Origin: Finegoldia magna
GTDB taxonomy: Bacteria; Bacillota; Clostridia; Tissierellales; Peptoniphilaceae
NCBI RefSeq assembly: GCF_018371055.1
Contig: NZ_JAGYZD010000020.1
Span: 1-15,048, forward strand
DNA length: 15,048 nt
Reading direction: 5' to 3'
The position numbers and the translations under genes were made by a program. The notes under the pieces were generated by a model, which saw nothing but the letters and a program-made list of their open reading frames with translations, had not been told where the DNA came from and did no database searches. This document shows, one piece after another, positions 1 to 7,809 of the stretch. Within the stretch, counting starts at the first letter, position 1, and every line of letters starts with the position of its first letter.

Positions 1-67
1 GATTGTTTAATTTTATTTTCCTAACCTTTATGATTATATACCAATCTTTTGATAATTTAAACACTTA

Positions 68-110
68 TTGTAAAAAATTTTGTATTTGAGATATAATAAC
101 TTAAAGGAGA
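68..110 (+). promoter_or_regulatory. Promoter and ribosome site of the nicotinamidase-like gene
   Basis: A TTGTAA (68-73) and a perfect TATAAT (92-97) are separated by 18 bp, giving a sigma-A type promoter. A strong ribosome site AAAGGAGAG (102-110) precedes the ATG at 118. The 5' untranslated region would be short, about 15 nt. Confidence 0.7.
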
Positions 111-117
111 GAGATAA

Positions 118-639
118 ATGGACAAACTTTTAATCGTAGTAGACTTTCAAAATGATTTCGTAGACGGAGCATTGGGCTTTGACGATGCATCCAAATTAGA
201 AGACAAAATCTGTGACAGAATCAAAAAAGCAAGGGAAGATAACGAACAAATAATCTTCACATTCGATACACACGAAGAAAATTATTTGAACACACAAGAA
301 GGCAAATTCCTCCCAGTAGAACACTGTATTAAAGGAAGTAATGGACACAAACTGTACGGGAAAATAGCTGATTTGGTCGAAAAAGACGACATATTAATCG
401 AAAAACCAACATTTGGTAGCATTGAACTTTGCGATTACTTAAGAGAACACGAATTTTCTGAAATAGAATTGTGTGGACTTGTATCCAACATCTGCGTACT
501 TTCCAACGCAATACTCGCCAAAACATTCAACCCAGAAGCAACTGTAATAGTCGACAAGAACTTGACTGATAGCTTCGATGAAAAACTAAACAAAGAAACA
601 TTCGACATACTCAAAGGAGTACAAGTCGTAGTAAAGTAG
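118..639 (+). CDS. Nicotinamidase-like cysteine hydrolase (isochorismatase family)
   Basis: Cysteine hydrolase of the isochorismatase/nicotinamidase superfamily, 173 residues, cytosolic. The catalytic triad is visible: Asp9 in VVDFQNDF, Lys96 in EKPTFGS, and Cys126 in GLVSNICV. Asp50 and His52 (DTH) together with His69 (VEHC) match the metal-binding residues of PncA-type nicotinamidases, so deamidation of nicotinamide to nicotinate for NAD salvage is the best guess. Other isochorismatase-family amidases share the triad, so the substrate is not proven. The start is supported by a good ribosome site. The last 41 bases, including the stop, are repeated almost exactly at 1317-1357, downstream of the next gene. 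No terminator follows the stop, so the NERD gene 51 bp downstream is probably co-transcribed. Confidence 0.85.
   Translation: MDKLLIVVDFQNDFVDGALGFDDASKLEDKICDRIKKAREDNEQIIFTFDTHEENYLNTQEGKFLPVEHCIKGSNGHKLYGKIADLVEKDDILIEKPTFGSIELCDYLREHEFSEIELCGLVSNICVLSNAILAKTFNPEATVIVDKNLTDSFDEKLNKETFDILKGVQVVVK
598..638 (+). repeat. 41-bp direct repeat, copy 1 (3' end of the hydrolase gene)
   Basis: This segment encodes the last 13 residues (TFDILKGVQVVVK) and most of the stop codon of the hydrolase. It matches 1317-1357 at 39 of 41 positions by direct reading. The two copies bracket the NERD gene. Confidence 0.9.
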
Positions 640-690
640 TAGGCTAAAAAGCATATATTGTTATCAAAATTTTTCACAAAGGAAATCATT

Positions 691-1317
691 ATGCACGACA
701 TTTACATTATTTTAGGATTATTTTTAGCTTTTTGTGTAATTCTTAAGCTCTTGCTACCACGTCTAAAGGGAGCTATGGGTGAATCAGCTGTTAAGATTAA
801 ACTAAACAGTCTTGATAAAGAAAAATACAGAATTATAAACAACCTTGTTTTAGAAAACAAACAAGGTAATACAAAAACTACACAAATTGATCACCTAGTA
901 GTTTCAAGATATGGTATATTTTCAGTCGAAACCAAAAATTATAAAGGTTGGATTTATGGATCAGAACACGCAAAAAAGTGGACGCAAAATATTTATGGAA
1001 ATAAAACAAACTTCATGAATCCTATTTTGCAAAATTACGCCCACATTAAAGCAGTTGAATCAATTATAAAAGATTCTTATCCTGATATGAGATATTTTTC
1101 AATAGTAGCTTTTTCACCAGAAGCTGAAATCAAATTTAAAGTGAAAAATTCTGTAGTTTGCAAAATATCACAAGTAGCTAAAAATATTGAAGAACTTTCA
1201 TCAACAGAAATAATAAACGAAACAGATGTTGATAGTATATTGAAGTTAATCGAAGAAAACAAACTAAATATTAGTAATAGAGAGCATGTCAAAAATTTAA
1301 AAGAAATAAAAAAATAA
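691..1317 (+). CDS. Membrane-anchored NERD-domain protein
   Basis: NERD (nuclease-related domain) protein of 208 residues. A single N-terminal membrane helix (about residues 3-22) is followed by the NERD fold: GE at 30-31, QIDHLVVS with Asp67, then VETKNYKGWI with Glu80 and Lys82. This is the D...ExK layout of PD-(D/E)XK nuclease-like folds. A WTQ and an NPILQN motif follow, as is usual in NERD proteins. The biological role is unknown; nucleic-acid processing is inferred from the fold only. The ATG at 691 is chosen over a TTG at 658 because AAAGGA lies 7 bp before it. It is bracketed by duplicated 3' ends of the neighbouring hydrolase gene, which suggests that it arrived as an insertion. It has no obvious promoter of its own. 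Confidence 0.8.
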   Translation: MHDIYIILGLFLAFCVILKLLLPRLKGAMGESAVKIKLNSLDKEKYRIINNLVLENKQGNTKTTQIDHLVVSRYGIFSVETKNYKGWIYGSEHAKKWTQNIYGNKTNFMNPILQNYAHIKAVESIIKDSYPDMRYFSIVAFSPEAEIKFKVKNSVVCKISQVAKNIEELSSTEIINETDVDSILKLIEENKLNISNREHVKNLKEIKK

Positions 1318-1357
1318 CATTCGACATACTAAAAGGAATACAAGTCGTAGTAAAGTA
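1317..1357 (+). repeat. 41-bp direct repeat, copy 2 (orphan 3' end of the hydrolase gene)
   Basis: Near-copy of 598-638 with two substitutions. Read in the hydrolase frame it gives TFDILKGIQVVVK and then a TAA stop, so the coding sense of the copy is intact (Val to Ile, TAG to TAA). It begins at the last base of the NERD stop codon and ends where the terminator stem starts. It is a remnant of a second hydrolase 3' end, not an expressed gene. Confidence 0.9.
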
Positions 1358-1384
1358 AAATAGCAGCCGTAGCTGCTATTTTTT
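1357..1384 (+). terminator. Rho-independent terminator, probably bidirectional
   Basis: An 11-bp perfect stem (1357-1367 with 1372-1382) has a CGTA loop and runs into a T tract on the plus strand. It ends the hydrolase/NERD unit and may also serve the convergent gene that stops at 1386. The orphan hydrolase 3' end abuts it, so it was probably the hydrolase gene's own terminator before the NERD segment came in. Confidence 0.9.
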
Positions 1385-1385
1385 G

Positions 1386-1742
1386 TTATTTTACATTGTC
1401 ATCTGAATAACCGATTGATATGTTTTCATTGAGGACGTATTCTTTGGCTGCTTTGTAGTCGTGGTTTTTGTTGAATTCCAACAACTTATCTTCGTGTTGT
1501 TTGGTTACATCTTGGCCGTCTTGGGTCAACACAGAATGTTTTTCGTCCTTGGCAAATTTTTCTAATGCACTTTTAATTAATGTATCATCTTCTTTTTCCG
1601 GATTTTCTTGTACGTATCTTTCAATTATTCTATGAGTTTCTGCATCATCAGCCTTTGTCATGTTGGTTAGAAAATACGCATTACACACAAGAGATACTGC
1701 AAAAAGTATTGCCACAATTGTAAATTTTTTATCATTTTTCAT
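1386..1742 (-). CDS. Hypothetical exported or membrane-anchored small protein
   Basis: I do not recognise this 118-residue protein. It has a charged start (MKNDKK), one hydrophobic segment (about 7-27) that looks like a signal anchor, and a highly charged, Glu/Lys/Asp-rich exterior with helical character. There is a Cys at position 20, but the residues before it do not form a lipobox. The start is certain: AAAGGAGG lies 6 bp before the ATG. It lies between a convergent terminator and the 1803-2225 gene; the 60-bp gap leaves open whether the two are co-transcribed. It is probably an extracytoplasmic protein tethered to the membrane. Confidence 0.7.
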   Translation of the reverse strand: MKNDKKFTIVAILFAVSLVCNAYFLTNMTKADDAETHRIIERYVQENPEKEDDTLIKSALEKFAKDEKHSVLTQDGQDVTKQHEDKLLEFNKNHDYKAAKEYVLNENISIGYSDDNVK

Positions 1743-1802
1743 GATACTCCTCCTTTTGTGAAAACCTTTTTATTAAGCTTAAACACCTATTCCAAAATAT
1801 TT

Positions 1803-2225
1803 TTACAATTTGTTGTATTCTTTTGTTAAGTTGTCTCTCAACATTTCGATATTTTGCAAATATTCATTCGTTGAATCGTACACTTGATTGATTTCTTTTC
1901 GAATTCTCCAATCGGTAAACGGATTGTCGAACACAATGTCGAGCATGAATTCTTTCATTGAATACAAATCTCCGAAGTCTTCCAATTCCACATGAATGTC
2001 CGATAATTCTTTTTTTAATCTAAGTGACAGATTTTCGATTAAGTGAAGTTTGCTTTGTGCTTTTTCCATTTTGCTTCTTTTGAAAAACCCAATCATACCA
2101 TCGCCAAATATAAAATCTGCCATCGCCCAGTTTTTCGCCGATTTCAAATCATTAAGTACATCTTCAAGTTTTATTACCAAATCATCGCACACATCAATCG
2201 CTTCTTTTATTTCTTGTTTTTGCAT
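1803..2225 (-). CDS. Conserved hypothetical helical protein
   Basis: A 140-residue soluble protein, almost entirely helical, with heptad-like stretches at both ends. The central part around residues 30-58 (NWAMADFIFGDGM followed by KRSKMEKAQ) resembles a pattern I recall from uncharacterised Firmicute proteins in which a glycine-rich turn is followed by a KHSKIDDAQ-like helix. I cannot name a function. AAGGAGAG lies 6 bp before the ATG. A TATAAT (2245-2250, minus strand) with TTGACG 14 bp further upstream is a possible promoter, although the spacing is short. Confidence 0.65.
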   Translation of the reverse strand: MQKQEIKEAIDVCDDLVIKLEDVLNDLKSAKNWAMADFIFGDGMIGFFKRSKMEKAQSKLHLIENLSLRLKKELSDIHVELEDFGDLYSMKEFMLDIVFDNPFTDWRIRKEINQVYDSTNEYLQNIEMLRDNLTKEYNKL

Positions 2226-2306
2226 AGTCTACTCTCCTTCTTAGATTATATTTACCACAAATATCGTCAATTTATTCACTATTTGACATTTTGTAACAAT
2301 TGGAGG

Positions 2307-2570
2307 CTACTTGTCACGATAATGCGACCCACATTGAACTATTTTTATTACATCATTCTCAATTCTATACACAATTCTGTTGCAATCGTCAATTCTCCTG
2401 CTCCAATATTTAGATAAATCTCCCGTTAATGGCTCCGGCTTTCCTATTCCGTCATACCCATTACGGTCAATATCTTTCAGAAGTTTCAATATTCTTTTTA
2501 AAGTTTTTTTGTCTTGTTTCATCCAATATTCGAAATCTTCCCAAGCTGAGTCAGTCCATGCTTTAATCAT
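2307..2570 (-). CDS. yoeB: YoeB/Txe-family mRNA interferase toxin
   Basis: Toxin of a type II toxin-antitoxin module, 87 residues, the usual length for YoeB. YoeB enzymes cut mRNA on the ribosome. The catalytic residues known from E. coli YoeB are all present at the same numbers: Glu46 (GKPEPL), Arg65, His83 and Tyr84 (SHY). The WEDFEYW and YWSRRI motifs are also present. Its ATG overlaps the end of the antitoxin gene by 8 bp, so translation is probably coupled. All key residues being intact suggests an active toxin. Confidence 0.92.
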   Translation of the reverse strand: MIKAWTDSAWEDFEYWMKQDKKTLKRILKLLKDIDRNGYDGIGKPEPLTGDLSKYWSRRIDDCNRIVYRIENDVIKIVQCGSHYRDK

Positions 2571-2826
2571 CCAAGTTTACCTCATGAATAGTCCCGCCAG
2601 TTTTTTCCATTTGTTCTATAGATTTTTTTAATCTTTCTATGTTTTCAGCGCTGTAAAACGGATCTTTTTCTGTAGATATTTCAAAAGGAATTTTTCTTTG
2701 TCTGACAACTGTTCTTGCGAAGATATTAAAAGCTGTGGACATACTCATTCCAACTTCTGAACAAAATGAATCAAATTGTTTTTTGAGATTTTCATCCATT
2801 CTTATATTAATATTTGTTTGTGCCAT
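2563..2826 (-). CDS. RelB/DinJ-family antitoxin
   Basis: An 87-residue antitoxin. The N-terminus (MAQTNINIRMDENLKKQFD) is the ribbon-helix-helix DNA-binding half typical of RelB/DinJ proteins, followed by GMSMSTAFNIF, which matches the family helix. The acidic C-terminal tail is expected to wrap the toxin. The ATG at 2826 is chosen because AAAGGAGATGG stands just before it; a longer frame from 2871 has no ribosome site. It partners the overlapping YoeB-type toxin. YoeB more often pairs with YefM/Phd-type antitoxins, so this is the alternative DinJ-YoeB combination. It should repress its own promoter together with the toxin. Confidence 0.9.
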   Translation of the reverse strand: MAQTNINIRMDENLKKQFDSFCSEVGMSMSTAFNIFARTVVRQRKIPFEISTEKDPFYSAENIERLKKSIEQMEKTGGTIHEVNLDD

Positions 2827-2856
2827 AATACCATCTCCTTTCAACATTATTTTATC

Positions 2857-2878
2857 ACAAATAACATACAAATAACAT
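2857..2878 (-). promoter_or_regulatory. Tandem 11-bp repeat, likely operator of the toxin-antitoxin operon
   Basis: Two exact head-to-tail copies of ACAAATAACAT (plus strand) lie immediately upstream of the antitoxin gene, in the expected promoter zone; a TAAAAT at 2849-2854 on the minus strand could be the -10. Ribbon-helix-helix antitoxins bind short repeats in their own promoters, so these are candidate operator half-sites. This is inference from position. Confidence 0.5.
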
Positions 2879-2904
2879 ACATTTTAAATATTTCAATCAA
2901 CAAA

Positions 2905-2930
2905 TCCACTAGATTTTTCAACCTAGTGGA
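2905..2930 (-). terminator. Terminator downstream of mnmA
   Basis: An 8-bp perfect stem (TCCACTAG with CTAGTGGA) and a 10-nt loop lie six bases beyond the mnmA stop. Reading on the minus strand it is followed by a T-rich stretch, though not a pure T run. Confidence 0.7.
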
Positions 2931-2935
2931 CTGCT

Positions 2936-5117
<2,182 letters not shown>

Positions 5118-5139
5118 AATCTAACCTCACTTACATGCT

Positions 5140-5145
5140 ATTATA
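5140..5145 (-). promoter_or_regulatory. -10 element of the desulfurase-mnmA operon
   Basis: A perfect TATAAT on the minus strand, 22 bp before the desulfurase ATG. No convincing -35 is seen at 16-18 bp; the area upstream is only T-rich on the coding strand. Confidence 0.5.
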
Positions 5146-5193
5146 CTATAGTTTTTCAACAAAAAAATCAACATCTGATTACAATAAACAAAG

Positions 5194-5223
5194 AACCTCA
5201 ATGCGTATTTACACATCGAGGTT
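5194..5223 (-). terminator. Terminator downstream of the CPBP protease gene
   Basis: AACCTC pairs with GAGGTT, with an inner ATG/CAT extension after one mismatch. On the minus strand the stem is followed by TCTTTGTTT. It lies 18 bp beyond the protease stop and separates it from the desulfurase operon. Confidence 0.65.
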
Positions 5224-5240
5224 TGTCGATAATTTCAAAT

Positions 5241-6119
5241 TTATTCTTTTAAATCTTCGTAATTCAAATGTCTAAGTTCTCTCTTCTTTTTAAAATCCTT
5301 CAAGAAAACAAACATCAAAACCATACACACAAGCATTACAATTCCAAAAATCGAAGAAAAACTTTGAACCACAGCCTCATTCGAAGAAATAACCATGCTA
5401 AAAGTGTTGTTAATCATGTGAAGAAGAATGGATGCGTAAATGCTTTCTGTGTAATAATACACCGCACAAATCACAATCCCTCCGATTAATGCATACGCTC
5501 CTTGGAACAAATTAAAATGGAACACTCCGAACACAATCCCATTCAGAATAATCGCCCATTTATAAGGAAGAAGTCGTTCGTTTTCTGTGAATAAAGTCCC
5601 ACGCAACATCAACTCCTCTGAAATCGGAGCGAAAATCGTAATAGCAAGAATCGACAACATCATATTGCCCTTCATCAATTCTTCAGATGCCTTGTTGTAC
5701 ACATCAAGGCTTGACACAATTTGTGGGAAAAACTTACTCAAATACATCATCAAAGCAACAGTAATATTTATAAGACCCATAAGACCAATTCCCACCACGA
5801 AAAGCTTCACGATTTCAGAAAAAGAAATCTTTCTTTTCTTTAAGTAATCCCTATTGTATTTCGTTTGAAAAATCTTCGTTCTAAATTTAATGATTAAAAG
5901 GAAAATAATAATCCTCAGAATTTGTCCACATAGAAGAAAAGCCGCCCCGTTTTTCGCATAAAAATCTTGGAAATTACCATCAAATCCTATAATCTTGGCA
6001 ACAACTCCTCCAATCACTCCAACAACAAGCTCTGGAATTACGAACAAAAGCAAAAGTATAACCCCTTGTAAAATCGCAATCAAAAGATTAGAAAATTTTA
6101 GTTTTTTTGTATTCTCCAT
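5241..6119 (-). CDS. CPBP-family intramembrane metalloprotease
   Basis: Polytopic membrane protein of 292 residues from the CPBP (CAAX protease/bacteriocin-processing, Rce1-like) family. The conserved motifs are present: SEELMLRG with Glu168, Glu169 and Arg173; FGVFHFN with His201; and HMINNT with His234 and Asn238. Several hydrophobic helices surround them. In bacteria such proteins process peptides or give self-protection against bacteriocins, but no bacteriocin gene is adjacent, so the substrate is unknown. The start is clear: GGAGG stands 5 bp before the ATG. The tail beyond residue 272 is highly charged and cytosolic. Confidence 0.88.
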   Translation of the reverse strand: MENTKKLKFSNLLIAILQGVILLLLFVIPELVVGVIGGVVAKIIGFDGNFQDFYAKNGAAFLLCGQILRIIIFLLIIKFRTKIFQTKYNRDYLKKRKISFSEIVKLFVVGIGLMGLINITVALMMYLSKFFPQIVSSLDVYNKASEELMKGNMMLSILAITIFAPISEELMLRGTLFTENERLLPYKWAIILNGIVFGVFHFNLFQGAYALIGGIVICAVYYYTESIYASILLHMINNTFSMVISSNEAVVQSFSSIFGIVMLVCMVLMFVFLKDFKKKRELRHLNYEDLKE

Positions 6120-6134
6120 AAAAACCTCCAGTTA

Positions 6135-6161
6135 ATTATATATACCCAAATTTTCTTGCAA
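6135..6161 (-). promoter_or_regulatory. Putative promoter of the CPBP protease gene
   Basis: On the minus strand TTGCAA (6156-6161) is followed after 15 bp by TATAAT (6135-6140) inside a TATATATAAT run. The spacing is slightly short, but the -10 is strong and well placed before the gene. Confidence 0.5.
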
Positions 6162-6187
6162 TTAAAAATCAAGCACTAGGCTTGATT
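6162..6187 (-). terminator. Terminator downstream of the yitT-family gene
   Basis: AATCAAG (6167-6173) pairs with CTTGATT (6181-6187) around a 7-nt loop. On the minus strand the stem runs into TTTAATT. It begins four bases after the stop codon. Confidence 0.75.
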
Positions 6188-6190
6188 GAT

Positions 6191-6844
6191 TTAAGCTTTT
6201 GATACGGCTTGATTTGCCATTTTGATTTCTGGATTTGGAAGTTCCACTTCGAATTGTCCTATCAAAAATGATGATATTACAGTTGTCAAAAGTGAGAACA
6301 TAATTCTGTCGACTGGAATATACATAAGTGACAGTGCCAACACTATTATATCTGAGAACAAATACGCTAATGATATTTTGAGTCCCGATTTTGTGGAAAT
6401 CGTCATTGCTAAGGCGTCGTCTCCACCTGCTGCTCCACCTTCACTTACTACAAGTCCGCATCCCAATCCGATGCAAATTCCTCCTACAATACTTGCTAAC
6501 AATGGCACATCGTACATACTTGGTAACACTGGCCCTATAATATTGAAAAATTTCGCAAATGCGGCAAATGATATTGTGGCTACGAAAGCTTTCTTCACAA
6601 AATCAAATCCCATTATCGAAAATCCAAGAACGTAGCAGCTTACATCCAATACTACAGATGTTATTGATTGGTCGAATCCGAAGATTTTGTTCAAGAACAA
6701 CATCATTCCGAGCACTCCGCCCTCAGTTACGCCTGATTGTTTATGTACGTTCACTACTGCGAACGCCATTATAGCACATCCTAGGATTATTTTAAGTAAT
6801 CCTTTTTTAGTTAATCCGAAAAATTTTAGCATTCTACTAAGCAT
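6191..6844 (-). CDS. YitT-family membrane protein
   Basis: A 217-residue integral membrane protein of the YitT (DUF161) family. Several hydrophobic helices are visible, with the family hallmarks NVHKQSGVTEGGVLG near residues 32-46 and SEGGAAGGDDALA near 134-146. It lacks the soluble C-terminal DUF2179 domain found in longer members of about 280 residues, so it is the short form. The function of the family is not known; small-molecule transport has been suggested for it. The start at 6844 follows GGGGGAAG by 7 bp. It is preceded by a strong promoter and an unusual structured leader of about 260 nt, which suggests control after initiation. Confidence 0.85.
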   Translation of the reverse strand: MLSRMLKFFGLTKKGLLKIILGCAIMAFAVVNVHKQSGVTEGGVLGMMLFLNKIFGFDQSITSVVLDVSCYVLGFSIMGFDFVKKAFVATISFAAFAKFFNIIGPVLPSMYDVPLLASIVGGICIGLGCGLVVSEGGAAGGDDALAMTISTKSGLKISLAYLFSDIIVLALSLMYIPVDRIMFSLLTTVISSFLIGQFEVELPNPEIKMANQAVSKA

Positions 6845-7107
6845 TTTATCTTCCCCCGTTTAGAAATTAGGAAGTTAAATTTGACCACGAAAAAAAGACT
6901 GCGGTTCAAGTTTAACTTGCCTGTGCAATCTCTGGTTTTGATGCTTTTTTGTTTGCTGATTTTTTCTTGTAAAAACTCTGAACCTTATTGTTCTTTTTAG
7001 CCTATAAGAGTATCACATCAGATCCTTTCCAGGCTCTTTATCGAGCAATAGTCATCAGATAAAAACTACCAAATAATTATATTTGGTACCCATAGATAAA
7101 TAATTAC
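6845..7107 (-). promoter_or_regulatory. Structured 5' leader of the yitT-family gene, class unknown
   Basis: About 260 nt separate the predicted transcription start (near 7107) from the ATG. The leader contains a perfect 9-bp hairpin followed by GTTTTT (7061-7088) close to its 5' end. Near the ribosome site it has a long imperfect hairpin: 6907-6918 pairs with 6872-6883 (11 of 12), extended inward by 6901-6905 with 6884-6888. The middle contains GAGCCT...AGGCT that could pair. I looked for the conserved cores of TPP, SAM, lysine, purine, glycine, preQ1, Mn, Mg, fluoride, guanidine, ZTP, c-di-GMP, THF and T-box leaders and recognised none. No well-initiated leader peptide is seen. Confidence 0.5.
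7061..7088 (-). terminator. Early terminator-like hairpin in the yitT leader
   Basis: TACCAAATA (7067-7075) pairs perfectly with TATTTGGTA (7080-7088) around a 4-nt loop. On the minus strand it runs straight into GTTTTT. It lies only about 20-45 nt after the predicted start site, so it would stop most transcripts unless antiterminated, or it makes a short RNA. Confidence 0.6.
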
Positions 7108-7113
7108 AGAGAT

Positions 7114-7142
7114 ATTGTATACCACTTTTTAATAATTGTCAA
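7114..7142 (-). promoter_or_regulatory. Strong promoter of the yitT leader
   Basis: On the minus strand a perfect TTGACA (7137-7142) is followed after exactly 17 bp by TACAAT (7114-7119). It starts within a few bases of the 3' end of the group II intron. Confidence 0.85.
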
Positions 7143-7184
7143 TATCTTTAGTAAAAGATGATTCATTCATCTACCGTCCTCTAA

Positions 7185-7219
7185 CACCACCGTACGTACG
7201 GTTTCGTATACGGCTGTTC
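7185..7219 (-). ncRNA. Group II intron domain V
   Basis: The catalytic hairpin reads GAACAGCCGTATACG, then AAAC, then the returning strand CGTACGTACGGTGGTG. It matches IIC domain V apart from the triad: A7215, G7214, C7213 instead of C-G-C. In my pairing A7215 faces G7188, a mismatch where a C-G pair is expected in IIC (or A-U in other classes). The first base overlaps the stop codon of the small ORF. Confidence 0.8.
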
Positions 7220-7377
7220 TACAGTTTAATATGAACATTACTTAGTTCATTTTTTGTATTTTCTTTTGAGTTAATCTTTTCATGACTGTGTCCAGCTAAT
7301 TTATTTTCACTTTCCGAGTTATCTTTGATTAGTCTGGTTAATTTTCTACCTTCTTTGTCATGATTAGTTTCTTTCAT
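7219..7377 (-). CDS. 52-codon ORF inside the intron (position of the maturase)
   Basis: The ATG at 7377 is preceded by a perfect AGGAGG at optimal spacing, as for a group II intron maturase. The frame runs 52 codons and stops with TAG exactly at the first base of domain V. The product is small, hydrophilic and rich in Lys, Asn, Glu and Ser; it starts MKETNHDKEGRKL and ends ELSNVHIKL. I see no reverse-transcriptase motif. It is most simply the fused ends of a maturase ORF left by a large internal deletion, but a separate small protein is possible. It was too short for routine ORF calling. Confidence 0.45.
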   Translation of the reverse strand: MKETNHDKEGRKLTRLIKDNSESENKLAGHSHEKINSKENTKNELSNVHIKL

Positions 7378-7748
7378 AAATTTATACCTCCTGTAGTTCA
7401 GTTTTCCTAAGTCTACCTAGTACTATGACTTCTGCTGACTTCTCACTATTCGTTATTACTACTTTTGCGCTAGTGAGACCTCCTCGAGTAAGGGCATATT
7501 CTTTCCTCTCATATATCTGCCACATTTACATTTACGTATTCCGTGTAGTTATTGGACTTTGCTTTGTTGTGCAAGTTTATTCTACGTAACTGCCTTATGT
7601 GATTTCTATTCGTCAGACCAAGAGTTTGCCTAGGGCTTCCTTCAGATTCCACATCACGATGGACACGCTTGCCTTCGGATATCTGTTTCCCACTACTGGG
7701 CACACTTAGGACTTACACCTGTTAGAATATACTCATGCTGTGCGCACA

Positions 7749-7784
7749 TAAAAACAGTAAATTATTAATGATTTACTGTTTTTT
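7749..7784 (-). terminator. Terminator of the orphan immunity-like gene; intron landing site
   Basis: A perfect 12-bp stem (7751-7762 with 7771-7782) with an 8-nt loop is followed on the minus strand by TTTTTAT and then directly by the intron's first base. It lies 26 bp past the stop of the 128-codon frame. Confidence 0.9.
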
Positions 7785-7809
7785 ACCCGATTCATTTTTT
7801 AATAAGTTA

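Larger units (their letters stand above)
7144..7747 (-). mobile_element. Group II intron (IIC type) lacking its reverse-transcriptase ORF
   Basis: About 604 nt on the minus strand with group IIC RNA landmarks. The 5' end is GTGCGCAC (7740-7747), followed by domain I blocks such as GTGTCCATCGTGATGTGGAA and TCTGAAGGAAGCC, which closely resemble the Oceanobacillus iheyensis IIC intron known from its crystal structure. A domain III block GTCAGCAGAAGTCATAGTAC lies near 7420-7440. Domain V is at 7185-7219 and a short domain VI hairpin (AGATGA...TCATCT) follows; the 3' end near 7144 is approximate. Where the maturase ORF of about 1.3 kb should sit (domain IV) there is only a 52-codon ORF. A perfect terminator hairpin lies directly 5' of the insertion point, the usual IIC target. 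Domain V carries AGC where IIC introns usually have CGC, leaving an A opposite G, so activity is doubtful. Confidence 0.88.

Noticed and set aside
658..690. TTG start that lengthens the NERD protein by 11 residues
   Set aside because: No ribosome site before it, while AAAGGA precedes the ATG at 691 and gives a normal membrane-anchor N-terminus.
6925..7010. Lys-rich open frames inside the yitT leader (one reads AKKNNKVQSFYKKKSANKK)
   Set aside because: No start codon or ribosome site; the frame is preceded by a stop. The tag-like look prompted a check for tmRNA, but no ALAA-type ending and no tRNA-like ends are present.
7509..7703. 64-codon frame on the minus strand within the intron
   Set aside because: It lies across conserved domain I/II RNA of the group II intron; the conservation is of RNA, not protein.
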